From Morella rubra (lineage: Eukaryota > Streptophyta > Magnoliopsida > Fagales > Myricaceae), in the NCBI GenBank assembly GCA_003952965.2, contig CM025851.1, positions 3,559,307 to 3,623,306 of the forward strand: a stretch of 64,000 nucleotides of DNA, in the 5' to 3' direction. Position 1 is the stretch's first letter; every line of letters begins with the position of its first letter. The notes below the pieces were generated by a model that had not been told where the DNA came from, ran no database searches, and saw only the letters and a list, made by a program, of their open reading frames with translations. A program made the position numbers and the translations under genes. This document shows, in pieces, positions 1 to 12,528 of this stretch.

Positions 1-840
1 TCCCCTGCAAGCCACCCCTGGCCGGCCCCTATTCATAAAACTCATCATAAGACGAAGCTCAAGTTTCTTGGTGAGATCTTACTGATCTTTCTACTGAAAG
101 GAGAAAAGATAAAAGGGAAAAAAAAAAAAAAAAGATCAATCATGTATCCGAAGGGGTTAAGCCTAGTAATTGAAGGTTTTTTTGGATTGGACATGTTCAA
201 TTCGATAAAGTGGGAGACAACAGAAACAGAGGACGGGTGGGACAGAAACAGAGGAGTAAGTAGTAAGACAAGTGGGCAGGGAAGCTTGATGGGAACCACA
301 AATCAGTACAGTGGAGGGAGAGACCCCACCCGAAACCAAAGAAAGCTTTTAATGAGATATTGACCAACATGTGCTATAAATGCCCCTTCCAAACTGTCCT
401 TCGTGCAAGAGTCTGCTAACAGTTCGTCGTTGGAACACCCCAATCATGAATAGCTCACAGCCTCTCGCGCCAAACCAAAATGGTCCAGATTTTGATCCAC
501 AGCTATTGGGACGTACCGTAATGGACATTGGACAGCACACCTATCCAGTTGTTCGCACTAAAATGAGAGTTTTGTTTTTTAGGGGCACTAACAAAGGGGA
601 CTGGTATTGACTTTTTTATTAACGTGTGTTCGGATCAGTTTAACGTGTTCTTGATTAATCTTGAAGTCAGTACAGCTCCGGAGCCGTCTTTAGTTAATTA
701 GACAAACGGCTAATTGGTATTCTATTGGTTTTTCGAACTAAGCAATAGGATTGGAAGGGTATTGAACCAGCAAAGCAACAACATACTACCCAAACAACAC
801 ATTGAGGAAAAAAGTTACGGCTTGCCTGATCATGATTAAG

Positions 841-1000
841 GAGGTATTCTTTTGTCCAATATTTTTTGAGTATGAAAATTTTAAACAAAATAAACATACT
901 CTAAAATTTTTAACATCTATATATATACTCTACTTTTTATAAATAATAATAAATTTTAATAAAGTAAAAATTTCTAAAATTTTGACAAATAAATACCTCT
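841..1000. mobile_element. Degenerate MITE, family A copy 1
   Basis: The ends GAGGTATTCTTTTGTC and GACAAATAAATACCTC are imperfect inverted repeats. The interior follows the same order of blocks as the better preserved copies at 2191-2371 and 11067-11248: AATATTTT near the left end, AACAAAATAAACA, ATAAAGTAAA and AAAATTTTGACAAA near the right end. Many differences are C-to-T or G-to-A, as expected from decay of a methylated repeat. It has no coding capacity. Confidence 0.6.
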
Positions 1001-2190
1001 TGAGAAGTTAGAGAAGGCCAGAAGGTTCCTCCATAAATTTCTTGGCAAAAATTTCAGTACTATTCAAGCCGTCGGTGCATGCCACCTGTAATAGAAGCCC
1101 ATTATTGTTGACCTTTCCCAATAATCTGGAACCAGCTCTTAGAATGTGCCGACTTTGGGGATGATTTCATCCCCCACCTCCCTTCCCCTTCCCCTTCCCC
1201 ATCTCAATAAATAAAAATCTATTTTTTATCTAATAATCATCATTTATTTTACACTTTATAATTTAAAAAACTACGTTTGAGAGATTACATGCACAAACTT
1301 TCTAATACATTACCCATTCCATCTAATTTTTCTCATCAAATAAAACAAAATATTAATTTTTTTAATAACAAGTTATATTTAAGGGTGTAATCATTATTTC
1401 GTTTAAAACAAAAGGTCAATTTCTATCTAATTTAAGGAAGAAAAAAAATAGACGGAAAGTGCAATGTCTCAAATGTGATAGTTTAGAGTGAAAATTACAA
1501 AATATATGATAATTTGTGAATGAAAAGTATATTTATTTATTTTTTTTTAAATACAGGTAGTATAAAAAGGCAATTTTGGACTGTTGGCTCATAAATATGC
1601 GCTACTGTTTTTTGTGAACCTTTATTTTTGTTTTTGTCAAGGAAATAATGATGATTATTCTTATAACTATTAAAAAGTTTAATACTGAAATAGTTTTAGA
1701 ATTATGGAGTTTTGTAAATGAGTGGATATCACCTGCAGTACTATCATGGAATTAAAAAATTTTTGTTTGAAAGACGACCTAGTAATTTTTTTTACTAATA
1801 TTTATTACTTTCACCACCACATCTGCATGTTATAAATAAAATCACTTTTTTTTATATTATTATTTTCAAAATATATCACTTGCGGACGAATTAATTTATC
1901 AGAATCATTCTTAGTAGAGAAGTTAAAAATTAACTTATCAATTAATTAAAGGATACAAATCTGATAAATAGATAAATAATTACCTGTAGTACTTGAAATT
2001 ATATATGTGATTTTAGCGTACATGAAGTGTGTAAATGTGTTCCTGCAATTAATTAAATTATATTTTCTTATTGGATAATAGTAGTTTACGTACCCAACAT
2101 TCGATCTTAAAACTATACAACTCATTCACCACGTGACACGTACCACCGGGTGCCACGCTGTCAGAGAGCGGCAAAATAGCAATTACTAGG

Positions 2191-2371
2191 GGGGTGTTTG
2201 TTTCCCCAATATTTTGGGACCTCAAAATTTCCAACAAAACAAACACACTCCAAAATTTTTAATTTTTTCACATACACACTTTACTTTTCACAAACCCCAA
2301 TAAATCTCAATAAAGTAAAGATTCCCAAAATTTCGAGAATATTCTCCAAAATTTTGGCAAACAAACACCCC
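2191..2371 (+). mobile_element. MITE, family A copy 2
   Basis: The element begins GGGGTGTTTGTTT and ends AAACAAACACCCC, so the termini are perfect inverted repeats of about 13 bp. It is about 181 bp long and has no coding capacity. The copy at 11067-11248 is nearly the same length and in inverted orientation. The terminal sequence and size resemble Tourist (PIF/Harbinger) MITEs, but I could not define a clean 3-bp target duplication, so the superfamily is an inference. Confidence 0.8.
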
Positions 2372-2529
2372 ATAGGTGTCAAGTAGGCCAGATGTAAACT
2401 GTTCGCCACGAAAGCCCCTGTATTCTCCTGGTTGGCAAATTCAATGCCCCGGCGGGTTAACAATCAAAAGTTCGTTGGGGTAGTTGTATCCTCCCCCTCT
2501 CCTCTTTCTCTTATCTCTGTGTCTCACTT

Positions 2530-2822
2530 CCAGTGCTTTAAATATTCTTCCCATCCATTTCCGTAAGGCAACACTCTCTCAAACTCAATTCCATTTAGAT
2601 CTTGCTCACGTTTTCTTTTCACTGCAATCCTGGTTTGGGTTTACTTCTCTCATCCCAAATCCTTCTTCCCAGAACTCTAGACCTTCAAAGCTAGCTGCAG
2701 CTAGCTCCAGGCTCTTTTTTCTTTGGCCTCTTTCCCTTGCTTTACCTTCTGGGTATTGCTAATTCTTTTGTCCGAAAGCTTAATTCCAGGGGTTTTCACG
2801 TTTGTATATTGTTTGATCGATT
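2530..2822 (+). promoter_or_regulatory. KCS core promoter and 5' leader (candidate)
   Basis: A TATA-like TTTAAATATT lies at 2537-2546, followed by a pyrimidine-rich leader with many TCT runs up to the ATG at 2823. The leader contains a perfect 18-bp palindrome, AGCTAGCTGCAGCTAGCT, at 2689-2706. The transcription start is not fixed by the sequence alone. Confidence 0.35.
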
Positions 2823-5190
2823 ATGGCAGATGGGAGAAAAGAAAACCCGGAAACCGAAACGGTCTCTGTTGAAACTCTGCCGGAGAGAAGCAAAAATAAG
2901 CTTCCTAACTTTCTCTTGTCTGTGAGACTTAAGTATGTGAAGCTTGGGTACCACTACGTAATCTCCAACGCCATGTACCTCTTGCTTGTGCCACTACTTG
3001 GCATAGCTTCGGCTCATCTATCAACACTCACTGTCGAAGATTTCGTCCAGTTATGGCAGAACCTTAAGTTTAATCTCGTTTCGGTGACTGTATGCTCAAG
3101 TCTGATAGTTTTCCTTGCCACCCTTTACTTCATGAGCCGTCCGAGAAAAGTTTACCTGGTAAACTTTGCGTGTTACAAGCCGGAAACGGAGCGAATATGC
3201 ACTAGGGAGATTTTCATGCAAAGATCTGGTCTAATCGGGACTTTCTCAGAGCAGAACTTGGCCTTTCAGAAGAGGATTTTGGAGAGGTCCGGGTTGGGCC
3301 AAAAGACCTACTTGCCTGAGGCCATCCTGCGAGTACCACCCAACCCATGTATGGACGAGGCAAGGAAGGAGGCTGAGCTTGTGATGTTCGGAGCCATTGA
3401 TGAGCTCTTGGCAAAGACCGGGGTGAAGGCTAAGGATATAGGGATCCTCGTGGTGAACTGTAGCTTGTTCAATCCAACTCCGTCCCTCTCGGCCATGATT
3501 GTGAACCACTATAAGCTCAGAGGGAACATTTTAAGCTATAATCTTGGCGGTATGGGATGCAGTGCTGGTCTTATTTCTATAGACCTTGCAAAACAGCTAT
3601 TACAGGTTTGTTACTCATCTTCATCTTACTAATCATCTGCGGATGCATGATTGTGTTATATAAATCCCGTAACATTCCTGTGATGCATTGGACTCAAAAA
3701 GGTTAAAAAAACAAAAAACAAAAAAACAAACGTCCAATCAAGCTAGCGATGGATGATCAGAATATGGGGAACATAAGATGCCGATTGTATATATTATTTG
3801 AAGACATTAGTCTGTATATGTTTCTTGCATCAGCTTCATCTGCATCGTTAATATCAAACAGATTACGTTCAATGACATCTTTTTTGACTAAACTTTTGGC
3901 AGCATTTGGTGTCATGTCCAGCTGGTTTGGAGACAATCCGGCTGGGTGGGGGTACCGCCTATTAAAGGGCGCTAGGTCCGCAACGCATTAAACAACCTCC
4001 CCTCCCCCTACCATCTCTAATAAATGTTCTAACGCACGCTGACATAAGTTTCATCAGCTAAACCAACTTTGTCCCAATGAGCAAACAGCTTTAAGAAATT
4101 TCAAAAGCCACATTAATAATGTTTGTTCTTATTAATTAGATTATTGGCTCCAAACAGGCAAGTTAAATAAGCATGGTAGCAGAAGGAAATTTTTGGTATT
4201 AAGGAACTAATAGCAACTCTCTACCTTGAAATGAAGGGAAGGGCTGTCAATAATTTCCATAAACCATAACATCAAATACCCTTCTAGATATAGAATCCAG
4301 CTTGTTTATGGTGCATGTGGAGGTTTTTTTTTTTGGGTAAGCTTGGAGCTTAATTTTCAAAACCATACATACATATCTAATCTTTAATTACCTCACTTTA
4401 CCAGGTGCATCCCAATTCTTATGCCCTAGTAATGAGCATGGAGAACATCACTCTCAACTGGTACTTTGGCAACGACCGGTCAATGCTCGTCTCGAACTGC
4501 CTCTTCCGCATGGGTGGCGCAGCGATCCTCCTATCCAACCGATCCTCTGATCGCCGCCGCTCAAAGTACCAGCTCATCCACACTGTCCGCACCCACAAGG
4601 GTGCCGATGATAAGTGTTACAACTGCGTCTTACAGAGGGAGGACGACACAAAAAGAATTGGTGTCTCGCTCTCCAAAGACCTAATGGCGGTCGCTGGAGA
4701 AGCCCTGAAAACCAACATCACTACGCTTGGCCCATTGGTCCTTCCCATGTCCGAACAGCTCCTATTTTTCGCTACTTTGGTGGGAAGAAAAATTCTTAAA
4801 ATGAAAATAAAACCCTATATTCCAGACTTTAAGCTCGCATTCGAGCACTTCTGCATTCATGCTGGAGGAAGAGCAGTACTAGATGAGCTAGAGAAGAACC
4901 TTGAGCTTACTGACTGGCATATGGAGCCATCCAGAATGACCCTTTACAGATTTGGGAACACTTCTAGCAGCTCTTTGTGGTATGAGTTGGCTTACTCTGA
5001 GGCCAAGGGGAGGATTAGAAAGGGTGACCGGACATGGCAGATTGCTTTCGGTTCGGGATTCAAGTGCAACAGTGCTGTATGGCGTGCATTAAAGACCGTC
5101 GATCCGGCTAAGGAGAAGAATCCTTGGATGAATGAGATTCACGAGTTCCCAGTTCACGTGCCGAAAGTGGCATCCATTAATGTTTCTTGA
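2823..5190 (+). CDS. KCS11: 3-ketoacyl-CoA synthase (KCS11-like), two exons
   Basis: This is the condensing enzyme of the ER fatty-acid elongase. It joins malonyl-CoA to a long-chain acyl-CoA to start each round of very-long-chain fatty-acid synthesis for waxes, cutin-associated lipids, sphingolipids or seed oils. Exons are 2823-3605 and 4405-5190, with a phase-0 GT-AG intron, giving 522 residues, typical for the family. The N-terminus has two hydrophobic segments (about residues 45-65 and 83-103), then the FAE1/CUT1-type condensing domain. The catalytic Cys is C246 in GGMGCSAG; His is H413 in [10 protein letters not shown]; Asn is N446 in RFGNTSSSS. The short N-terminus and the wording around the active site are closest to Arabidopsis KCS11 as I remember it. 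The family is certain; the exact orthologue is an inference. Confidence 0.93.
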
Positions 5191-7201
5191 AGTTTTTCAG
5201 ACTTGCATCCACAGTTTCTTGATATTTTCTTCTTGGAAAAGGAGGGATTTGTGTCTACTGTCGAGTGCAAAACATCACTTCCTTATTTATTTCTTATTTT
5301 TGGGCTAAGATTGTCTTGATTAACGTATGTGATTTATAATCAATTGCATAATATATAATTTGCCTGATCTGTGCAACTCTTTCTGATCGAATGAACGAAC
5401 CAATATTCAACTTTCAAATTAAGGATTAATGTTCTTCAGGACATTATCAATACAAATTTCACATGAATCAGAATCATTTGCTATCTGATACTCGGTAGGG
5501 TTTTTGGCACATTTGTACTCTTAACAAATCTTATATAAGATAGTTTTTAGCTTCTTTCATCTTTATATTGGCTATATAAAGTGTATATATGGAAAAATAA
5601 AAAATCCAAACCCGCGTATAGTCTATTTTAACTAATTTATCTCTCCAATTACTCTTCCATTCAAAAACTTGAAGCAAAGGATCTCAAAACCAATTAGGAA
5701 CAAAAGTTGCAACGAGTACGGACAAAGGCAAATGCTCTATTCGCTACACGTTTCCTAGCTAGCTGGCCAAAAGTTCAATCAAAGCCTTGCGAAAACGACT
5801 CTTTTGTCTCTTGCATCTTTCTCGTTACTTTGGAAAAAAAGCTTCTCACTTTTTTCATCACATGCTTGCCGAACCTTTTCCCCATGACGTTTCTTGTTAC
5901 ACTTTTCCTCTCAAAAGATGGAAAATATGGGCCAAGCAAGTTATCAACAAAAGCATGGTTTGGACACTCGTTTTTTTAAGAATAAACTTGGCCTGCCCAT
6001 CTACGTGGGTGAGATAGTTTACCAATCGGGGTTTCTTTCCTGGTAGGTTATAATTAGTTTGCCCTGATAGTGCAAGTGTTACACGATCATGGTGAAAAGT
6101 GGCAATTATGTTGCTGCAGCAAAAAAAGCCACTCCTCCACTGTTGCTAAAAGGAGAAGAACCCGGCACATACGCAGGCACAGGAAGCAATGGGAGATGGC
6201 AATAGTTCTATGTCCAAAACCAGCCATAAGCCCTGATCTCCGTTTGTAGATCTAGGCAACCTTAGACCATTTTGACTAATCTTCAGTGAGAGACAAAATA
6301 TCAACTTCTTAGTGTTAAAACCATCTTCAAGAGTTGCCACCTTTATAGCTTCAGGTTATTTCAACAGCAACATGAATCCACCAACACTTGTTGACTCGTG
6401 CAATTCATGCTTGAATATGTAGAGAGAGAATTTGCTAGGACATAACAAGAAATCGATTTCGTGTTTATCCACGTAATGGGTGCCCCGAAAGTGAAGGCTA
6501 AAGCGCCGTGGAAGAAACCCTTCTCCTGCTAGAGAAGTTGGCGATTTGGCATTTGTGTCAGCTGTTCGTTGGTGACTTCTGTGAAGGTAAGCCGGACCAA
6601 TGTCAGAGGAAGAGAGAAACATAAAGTAGAATGTTTGTTGCCACCAATTTAGCCACAAGTCCTGGTTTAGGGTTGGTTTATGCAAGAATTTAACGACAAC
6701 AAACAGCGCATAGAGAAACGGAAAGACCGTACAGCTTGTAGTCAATGGATGCCAGAGCTTATAATTGCTCACGATTCATGCATGGCCAAGTGTAGATCAA
6801 AGAAAAGGATTAATAACTTCCCACTGGACGTACAGATGACAGTGAAATACTGCAATCTGTTGTGATTGCACAAATTCCCAGATATTGTAAACCCGAGAAC
6901 TTTAAACAGAAAAAAACAAAATCCTAGAAGTAATTCGACTTGCCATTTTCTTCAAGGATAATGAGTGCAATCTGAAAGAGAGCCAAAGAGCAGCAACCAA
7001 ACAAGTATTAAGTGACTGTCTTACAATATACGTTAAGGGTACAACGAAAGTGTAAACCTAGAACTATAAACAGGGGATTGAATGTTGGCCAACTAAAATT
7101 CTCCTGGTTGATAATCAAGTCAACAGATATGTACAGTTCGATGCCAGGCCTAGTCATAACCTCAATATGATTCCAATCACGCAAAGACATTGGGTTTCCA
7201 G
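5191..7201. other. Intergenic, KCS 3' end to LFR 3' end
   Basis: The two flanking genes converge here. The first 150-200 bases are probably the KCS 3' UTR (AT-rich, several AATAAA-like motifs). The remainder has no supported gene. An open frame on the minus strand at 6356-6772 starts only at GTG and has no recognisable domain. The LFR 3' UTR probably occupies the bases just before 7202. Confidence 0.55.
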
Positions 7202-10200
7202 TTACATGCCCCAAACACCACGAGCTGCTGACACTTTGTTGTTTGGCCTAGAAGTCAGCTCATACAATATCCTTGCAAATGTATCAGAATACCTGCCATC
7301 TGCGAAAAGTATCTCTGCAAAGGCATTCTCATAAGCTAGCAGCAAGGCCCTGTTCTGTGGTTCAGAGACGAGGCTCTCAAGTATCATTGCAGCTTTCCTG
7401 CAAATTTCTGGAACAGGATGCGGTGTCTTGATCACTTTTAGTAGTCGGTCAATTGCCCTGAATTTGATGAATTGTAAACAGAAACTATTACAAAATTTCA
7501 GCAGGAAAAATTTCGAGGATAGGAAAAACCCTCGTACTGAAATGTCTGTATTTAAGAGAACAAAAGAAAATCACCATCGCTCGCTGGCAAGCTTCAATCT
7601 GCAATCCATATTAACTTCTGCAAGGTTATAGAGTGCACCAACAGCAGCTGCTTGAGCATCTAATGCGGGTAAGCTCATAAGATCAACTAAACGCTTGTGT
7701 ATCTGCATTGTTCATTTTAGTCCTCAGTATAACTTAATGCAGATATGGTCCATGTTCAATCCACTTACTCATGTAACAAATTATTTACCTGTGGAACAAA
7801 GGGAAGAAGAAAAGGCTCATTATCAGGATTGATTATCAAACGCCCAAGTAATTCCGCAGCAGCACAATGCCATGCTTTGACTGCAGATCCCAGCATACCC
7901 ATGATCGCTTGAACTGCACGTTTCTCTCTGTCAATGGAAATAATTTACGAACTCGTGAACCAAAAGTTAGAAATCAAACAAGAGTTATGGCCAAAAAATT
8001 AAAAAGTAGGCCAGATTTCTCACGTTATTTTGATGTAGGATGGCTTTGATGAGCTAAATATGCGAAGATCAAGCAATGGAGCCAAGTTTACAATTGTCTC
8101 AAGGGCATTTGTGACAAGTTCCTCCTCCTCTGTTAACAATGGGAACTCTTAGAGGAATTTTACGCCAAAACATAAACACAGAAACGGTCAAAGCTCTTTT
8201 GTTTTTGGTCTATGTAATGAAAGATAGCAGATATTGCACTTTGAAAAGTACAAGTTGAAAAGCAATCAGCTTGTCATCCTAGATAAATATATGTCCCACC
8301 TGTCATATGATCTTCTATGCACTGGAACACTGTTTCCAAACAATGTCGATGCTGGGCCATAATAATTTCATTTTCTGGCATGAAAGAAAAGTTTCGCATG
8401 ATGTTTGAAGCAGCAACAGCACACTGCTGTTTTTCAGCTCGCCCTTCTTCATCTAGATTAAAAAGACCATCTTCATCAAGCCACCAATTCGAAGGACGAG
8501 ATTTGGACACATGGTTCTGCACTGCTGCTTCCATGACAGAAGAACCAGATCCCAGGCTGCCATATCAACACCATCCCACACTTGTAATCCAATAACTCAA
8601 AGTGACCTTAATGCATTCAACACTTGGAACTGGAAAAGCAAAAAAGGAAGAGACAAAAACTAGATCAAGCTTACCCAGGATGCAGGGGAGTGACATTGCC
8701 CCATGCCCCAAACTCATTCCCAAATCCTGTTACAATGGAACTTGAACCCAGTGTTCTGACCCTCGGCGTCCTTACTAGTTCTTTTGGAAGTGCTATATCA
8801 CGCCAGTCATCAATCTGTTTCATTTTATGTGCAATCACTACTTGTGTCATATGATGAAAATAAGCAAAGGATAGATGAACGACAACACATACAACTTGGA
8901 GAAGAGCATCCAGCAAACCAGGTATTTTTGCAAGAGGGGTTGCATCTTTGCGCATGTCATCCTTTTCCTTAAAAGATAGCAATGTGAGAGTATTTAACGC
9001 CCAGGTCAGCTCACTCTTTAATCCACTTTGAAGAGCCAGAACTATCCTTTTATTGTTTTGATCTAGAAAGAGCATAACATTCTCAAGAGGTGAACAATAG
9101 TTTAAAATTGGATGCTAGCTAAATAAAAATCTTGGAGAGCCAGGATACTGCATAAGAGGTGTGAATGAAAGCAAGAGATCCAGCAACATATATCAAAATC
9201 CTCGATGCAAGAAAATTTTGATTCAACTTGTATACAAATAAAAAATCTGGAGGATCTCCCAAATATCTCGGACAAAAACTGTAACTGCTGATAGCATGAA
9301 TAAAGTAGCACAAAAAGTTGCATGAAATTCATTATGAATGAATTACATAATGTTATCTTTGCATTACATTTTGCACCAAAACTTCATTCAACTCATTTAC
9401 ACTACATACCAAAATTTCAGATTCATACATTACAGTAATCTCTTTATATCTTCTCCGACAATTCATATTTCAGTTTACCAAACATGAAATTTCGTGAATT
9501 CTTGATAATCCCCATCTGCAGAACCAATGCGTTCTACCGAGAATCCAAATATTTCCCACATCACATTACCCAAAAAATTCCAGTTGCTCTTTCTTGTGTC
9601 TATTCCATAATTCATACACACTTTACCATTTGTATTCCCACCTCCTACCTTCACTGCTGCCATACATACCACGATACCAAGCCTCACCTTCCCAACTTTA
9701 GGCATAACCATGCAGTGTAAACAGTTGCTTCTGTATAGATTCATCTCAACATAGCCTTGCTAAGTAGACAAAGTGCCGCAATACCCACAATGCATCAAGT
9801 TGAGCTAACCAGTCCTCGAGAAGATTATTCACATGAAATCAATTCATCGTAAGAAATCCCCTAAGGTCTGACGTTAAACAATCTACTGGCCAACTTGAAC
9901 ACACAAAAGATAACGTATTGATACGATATGACCCCGCTCCACTCGACCATGTTGATTTTAGGGCTATCATAATTGCATTCAAACCAAAAACATGTTGAAT
10001 CGTACAAGATACATGATATCACCGTTCGCGTACATCCACAAATAAATCAATTTTTAATTTACACTACATCATAGTATTTAGACGATTCTACTGCTCGTTT
10101 TACACTATCAAACACTATCAGTAGCATATTTGGATATAAGTCCAAAGTTGATATCTTTTTTGAAACTTAGTCCACGTGTAGGGCCTCGTTATAAGTAGAA

Positions 10201-10438
10201 GAGAAACTGAATTTTGGTATATGAACTCGACTTGCACTGTGAGAGGCAAGTTTTCAAAAAACTAACCAGCAAAGGAACTGTGAACATGGAGAGAGGGGCC
10301 GAGGAGGTTCGAAGGAGCCGCCGTTTCAGCTGCTTGCACGCTGCTGTTGCTGCTTCCGAATGGGCGGCCTCTCTTCGGCGCTGGAGCAGCGGTGCCGCCA
10401 GCAGATCCAGCCGACTTGCCCTGTTCTCTCTTCTGCAT
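7202..10438 (-). CDS. LFR: LFR, armadillo-type SWI/SNF chromatin-remodelling subunit
   Basis: LFR (LEAF AND FLOWER RELATED) is a plant armadillo-repeat nuclear protein found in SWI/SNF complexes; it acts in leaf and flower development. Eight exons on the minus strand join in frame: 10438-10267, 9062-8893, 8814-8675, 8556-8300, 8129-8024, 7927-7789, 7702-7575 and 7457-7202. They give 455 residues, against about 460 in Arabidopsis. The start MQKREQGKSAG matches the Arabidopsis N-terminus, so the in-frame GTG further upstream is not the start. A basic, Ala/Pro-rich N-terminus with KRGRPFGSS (AT-hook-like GRP core) is followed by helical repeats; conserved blocks include QSGLKSELTWALNTLTLLSF, FNLDEEGRAEKQ, FSFMPENEIIMAQHRHCLET and SEPQNRALLLAYENAFAE, ending GVWGM. 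All junctions keep the frame; nothing suggests a pseudogene. Confidence 0.95.
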
Positions 10439-11066
10439 TGCGCGCTCTCTCTCGCTCACTCTTTTGGATTCTGCGATGGCGACGTGGTAAATTAGAAGTC
10501 CGATTTGGACTTAGGGCAGGCGAATTTTCCTGATTCGGGGCACAAAAACAAAAATGAAAAATAGATTTCCTCACCAGATCAGCTGCTAGGTTGATTCAAA
10601 ACTTTCGAGAGTTTAAAATTGTTGTGTATAGAAATTGAAAGAAAAAAAGAAAAGGATGAGAGATTATTTAAAGGGAATCTTTTATATTTATTTTGATAAA
10701 GAGATTATTTTAAAATGGACTGGTCTCTTACTACGATCTTGGACCAAAGGACTACCCAGAAGCCCAAAACGGGCGGTAGAGTTGGGTCCTACCAATTATG
10801 GACTGGGTTCTGTTTTGGTCCTAATGGTTGCTTCTATTCAATCTTCTCAGGCCTTTCAGCGGACTTTTTCTGTACCGGTCCAGAAATGTTCGAGCGGAAA
10901 AGGACGGGGTTTCTATCTGAATTTTTCATGCATTTTGTTATTTTTGAAAAATGAAATCCATCAATTGCAATTAAAAATAAATGTTATTCTAAAAATTAAA
11001 AACGTTAATGATTGGTTTAAAAGACATACAAAGTATCAATTGACTATTCATAATTAAGATAATTCA

Positions 11067-11248
11067 GGGGGTGTTTGTTTGCCAAAATTTTGGGGAATAT
11101 TCCCGAAATTTTGGGAATCTTTACTTTATTGAGATTTATTGGGTTTGTGAAAAGTGAAGTGTGTATGTGTAAAAGTTAAAAATTTTGGAGTGTGTTTGTT
11201 TTGTTGAAAATGTTGGTGCCCCAAAATATTGGGGAAACAAACACCCCC
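11067..11248 (-). mobile_element. MITE, family A copy 3
   Basis: The element runs from GGGGGTGTTTGTTT to AAACAAACACCCCC, 182 bp, with perfect terminal inverted repeats. Read on the minus strand it follows copy 2 (2191-2371) base by base with few differences. It lies about 630 bp upstream of the LFR start codon, in the space shared with GME. No clean target duplication is visible. Confidence 0.8.
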
Positions 11249-11682
11249 TTTATCTCACCCAAACAATAATGAATGATGCCTCCTAATATTTTTTTTTTTT
11301 TTTCTAAACAAAAAGGTAGGAGTCGGCATTCTGTAATCAACCTCTGAGACGTGATAATAAGGATTCACACTAACGACAAAATATTCAAATCGAGTCATAA
11401 TTATTAAATTGATAGTTGCACAGGGACATGTATTAGTTACTATGACAAAGTGGATATAAAAATAAGAGCGAGTACTAAACGGATAGAATCGTAATTTCTC
11501 GTTTCAATTTCAATTTTAGTATCTACAAAACGACATTTTTAGTTCCACTTCCATTCCAATAAATACTATAATCCAGCATGGATAGAACTGGAAATTGAAA
11601 GGTATGGTTCCAATATTTGGGTAAGAGAGAGAGAGAGAGAGGACAAAGAGGGATGGAGATTACATGAAGAACTATAGATAGA

Positions 11683-12528
11683 CAGTGGCAGAACCAGGAT
11701 TAAAATCTATGGATATCGAATTTTAAAGGCGAAATGACAAGAAATTTTTTTTTTTCGTAATGCAAAAATTGTCTTAGAATCACAATGTCGAAAATTAAGG
11801 ACTAAAAGTATTTAAAATATTAGAATACATGTACCGTACTATGTACTACAACTGAAAATATGACAATTGTATCCTACGATTTTGCATCATACTCTGGTGG
11901 AAAACCATATACCAGTTGTTCTTTAACAGCACCAATTTTTTCAACTTTCCTTCTCTTCACGAGTCCATCAATGTAGACAAAGCTTCATTTTTTACTTGCG
12001 TATTTTGCTTAACAGCATTGATCAAGAAGAAATTGCTTTCCCCAAGTCCCTCAATAACAAATATCTTGATAGTTCATGGGGAATTTCAGAAATTAAAATA
12101 TCAATTGAGAGGTGCACTGTGCACAATTATGTCTAACCAGTTAATCACTTAATCTATGTCTAAAAATGAGCTATCACATGCAATATGATAAAAAAAAAAA
12201 TACCAACTCACCAAGAAAACTTCAAAAATTCACAGCAAAACAATATATTAGTAGAAAAATTGAAATTATAGACCCATCAACCAATAATCCAATAAAAATT
12301 ACAAAAAAAATCCATTTTACATAAAGCTCAAATAAAAAAACTCTAATTAAATTTTCTATTGACATCCCTGCCTAATAGAAAATTTTAGCTGGCCTGACCT
12401 GATGGGTATTAAACCCAGGCCAAGTAATGATAAAAAAAAAAAAAAAAAAAATTACATCTAAAAATGTGTTTTGGGCGGACGAATGGGTATCGACCGCCCT
12501 GGGTCGATACCCTCTCGTTCCACCACTG
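11683..12528. mobile_element. Non-autonomous hAT transposon, 846 bp
   Basis: The left end CAGTGGCAGAACCAGG and the reverse complement of the right end, CAGTGGTGGAACGAGAGG, are matching hAT-type terminal inverted repeats. The element is bounded by a perfect 8-bp direct repeat TAGATAGA at 11675-11682 and 12529-12536, the size expected of a hAT target duplication. The interior is AT-rich with no transposase ORF, so it would need an enzyme supplied in trans. A perfect 11-bp stem (12485-12495 with 12502-12512, GGGTATCGACC) sits just inside the right end. Caution: the flank is partly TAGA-repetitive, which weakens the target-site match slightly. Confidence 0.8.

Larger units (their letters stand above)
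1..2822. other. Upstream intergenic region, AT-rich
   Basis: No gene is supported here. The short ORFs at 45-610 overlap on both strands, resemble no family I know and lack splice context. The stretch from about 1200 to 2060 is very AT-rich with long A and T runs. Two copies of a small inverted-repeat element lie at 841-1000 and 2191-2371. The leader of the downstream KCS gene begins somewhere after about 2540. Confidence 0.6.

Noticed and set aside
6356..6772. 138-codon minus-strand ORF between KCS and LFR
   Set aside because: It opens only from GTG, has no family resemblance, and lies in a convergent 3' region where no gene is needed.
10439..10459. N-terminal extension of LFR
   Set aside because: The extension begins at GTG, not ATG; the ATG at 10438 gives the N-terminus known from Arabidopsis LFR.
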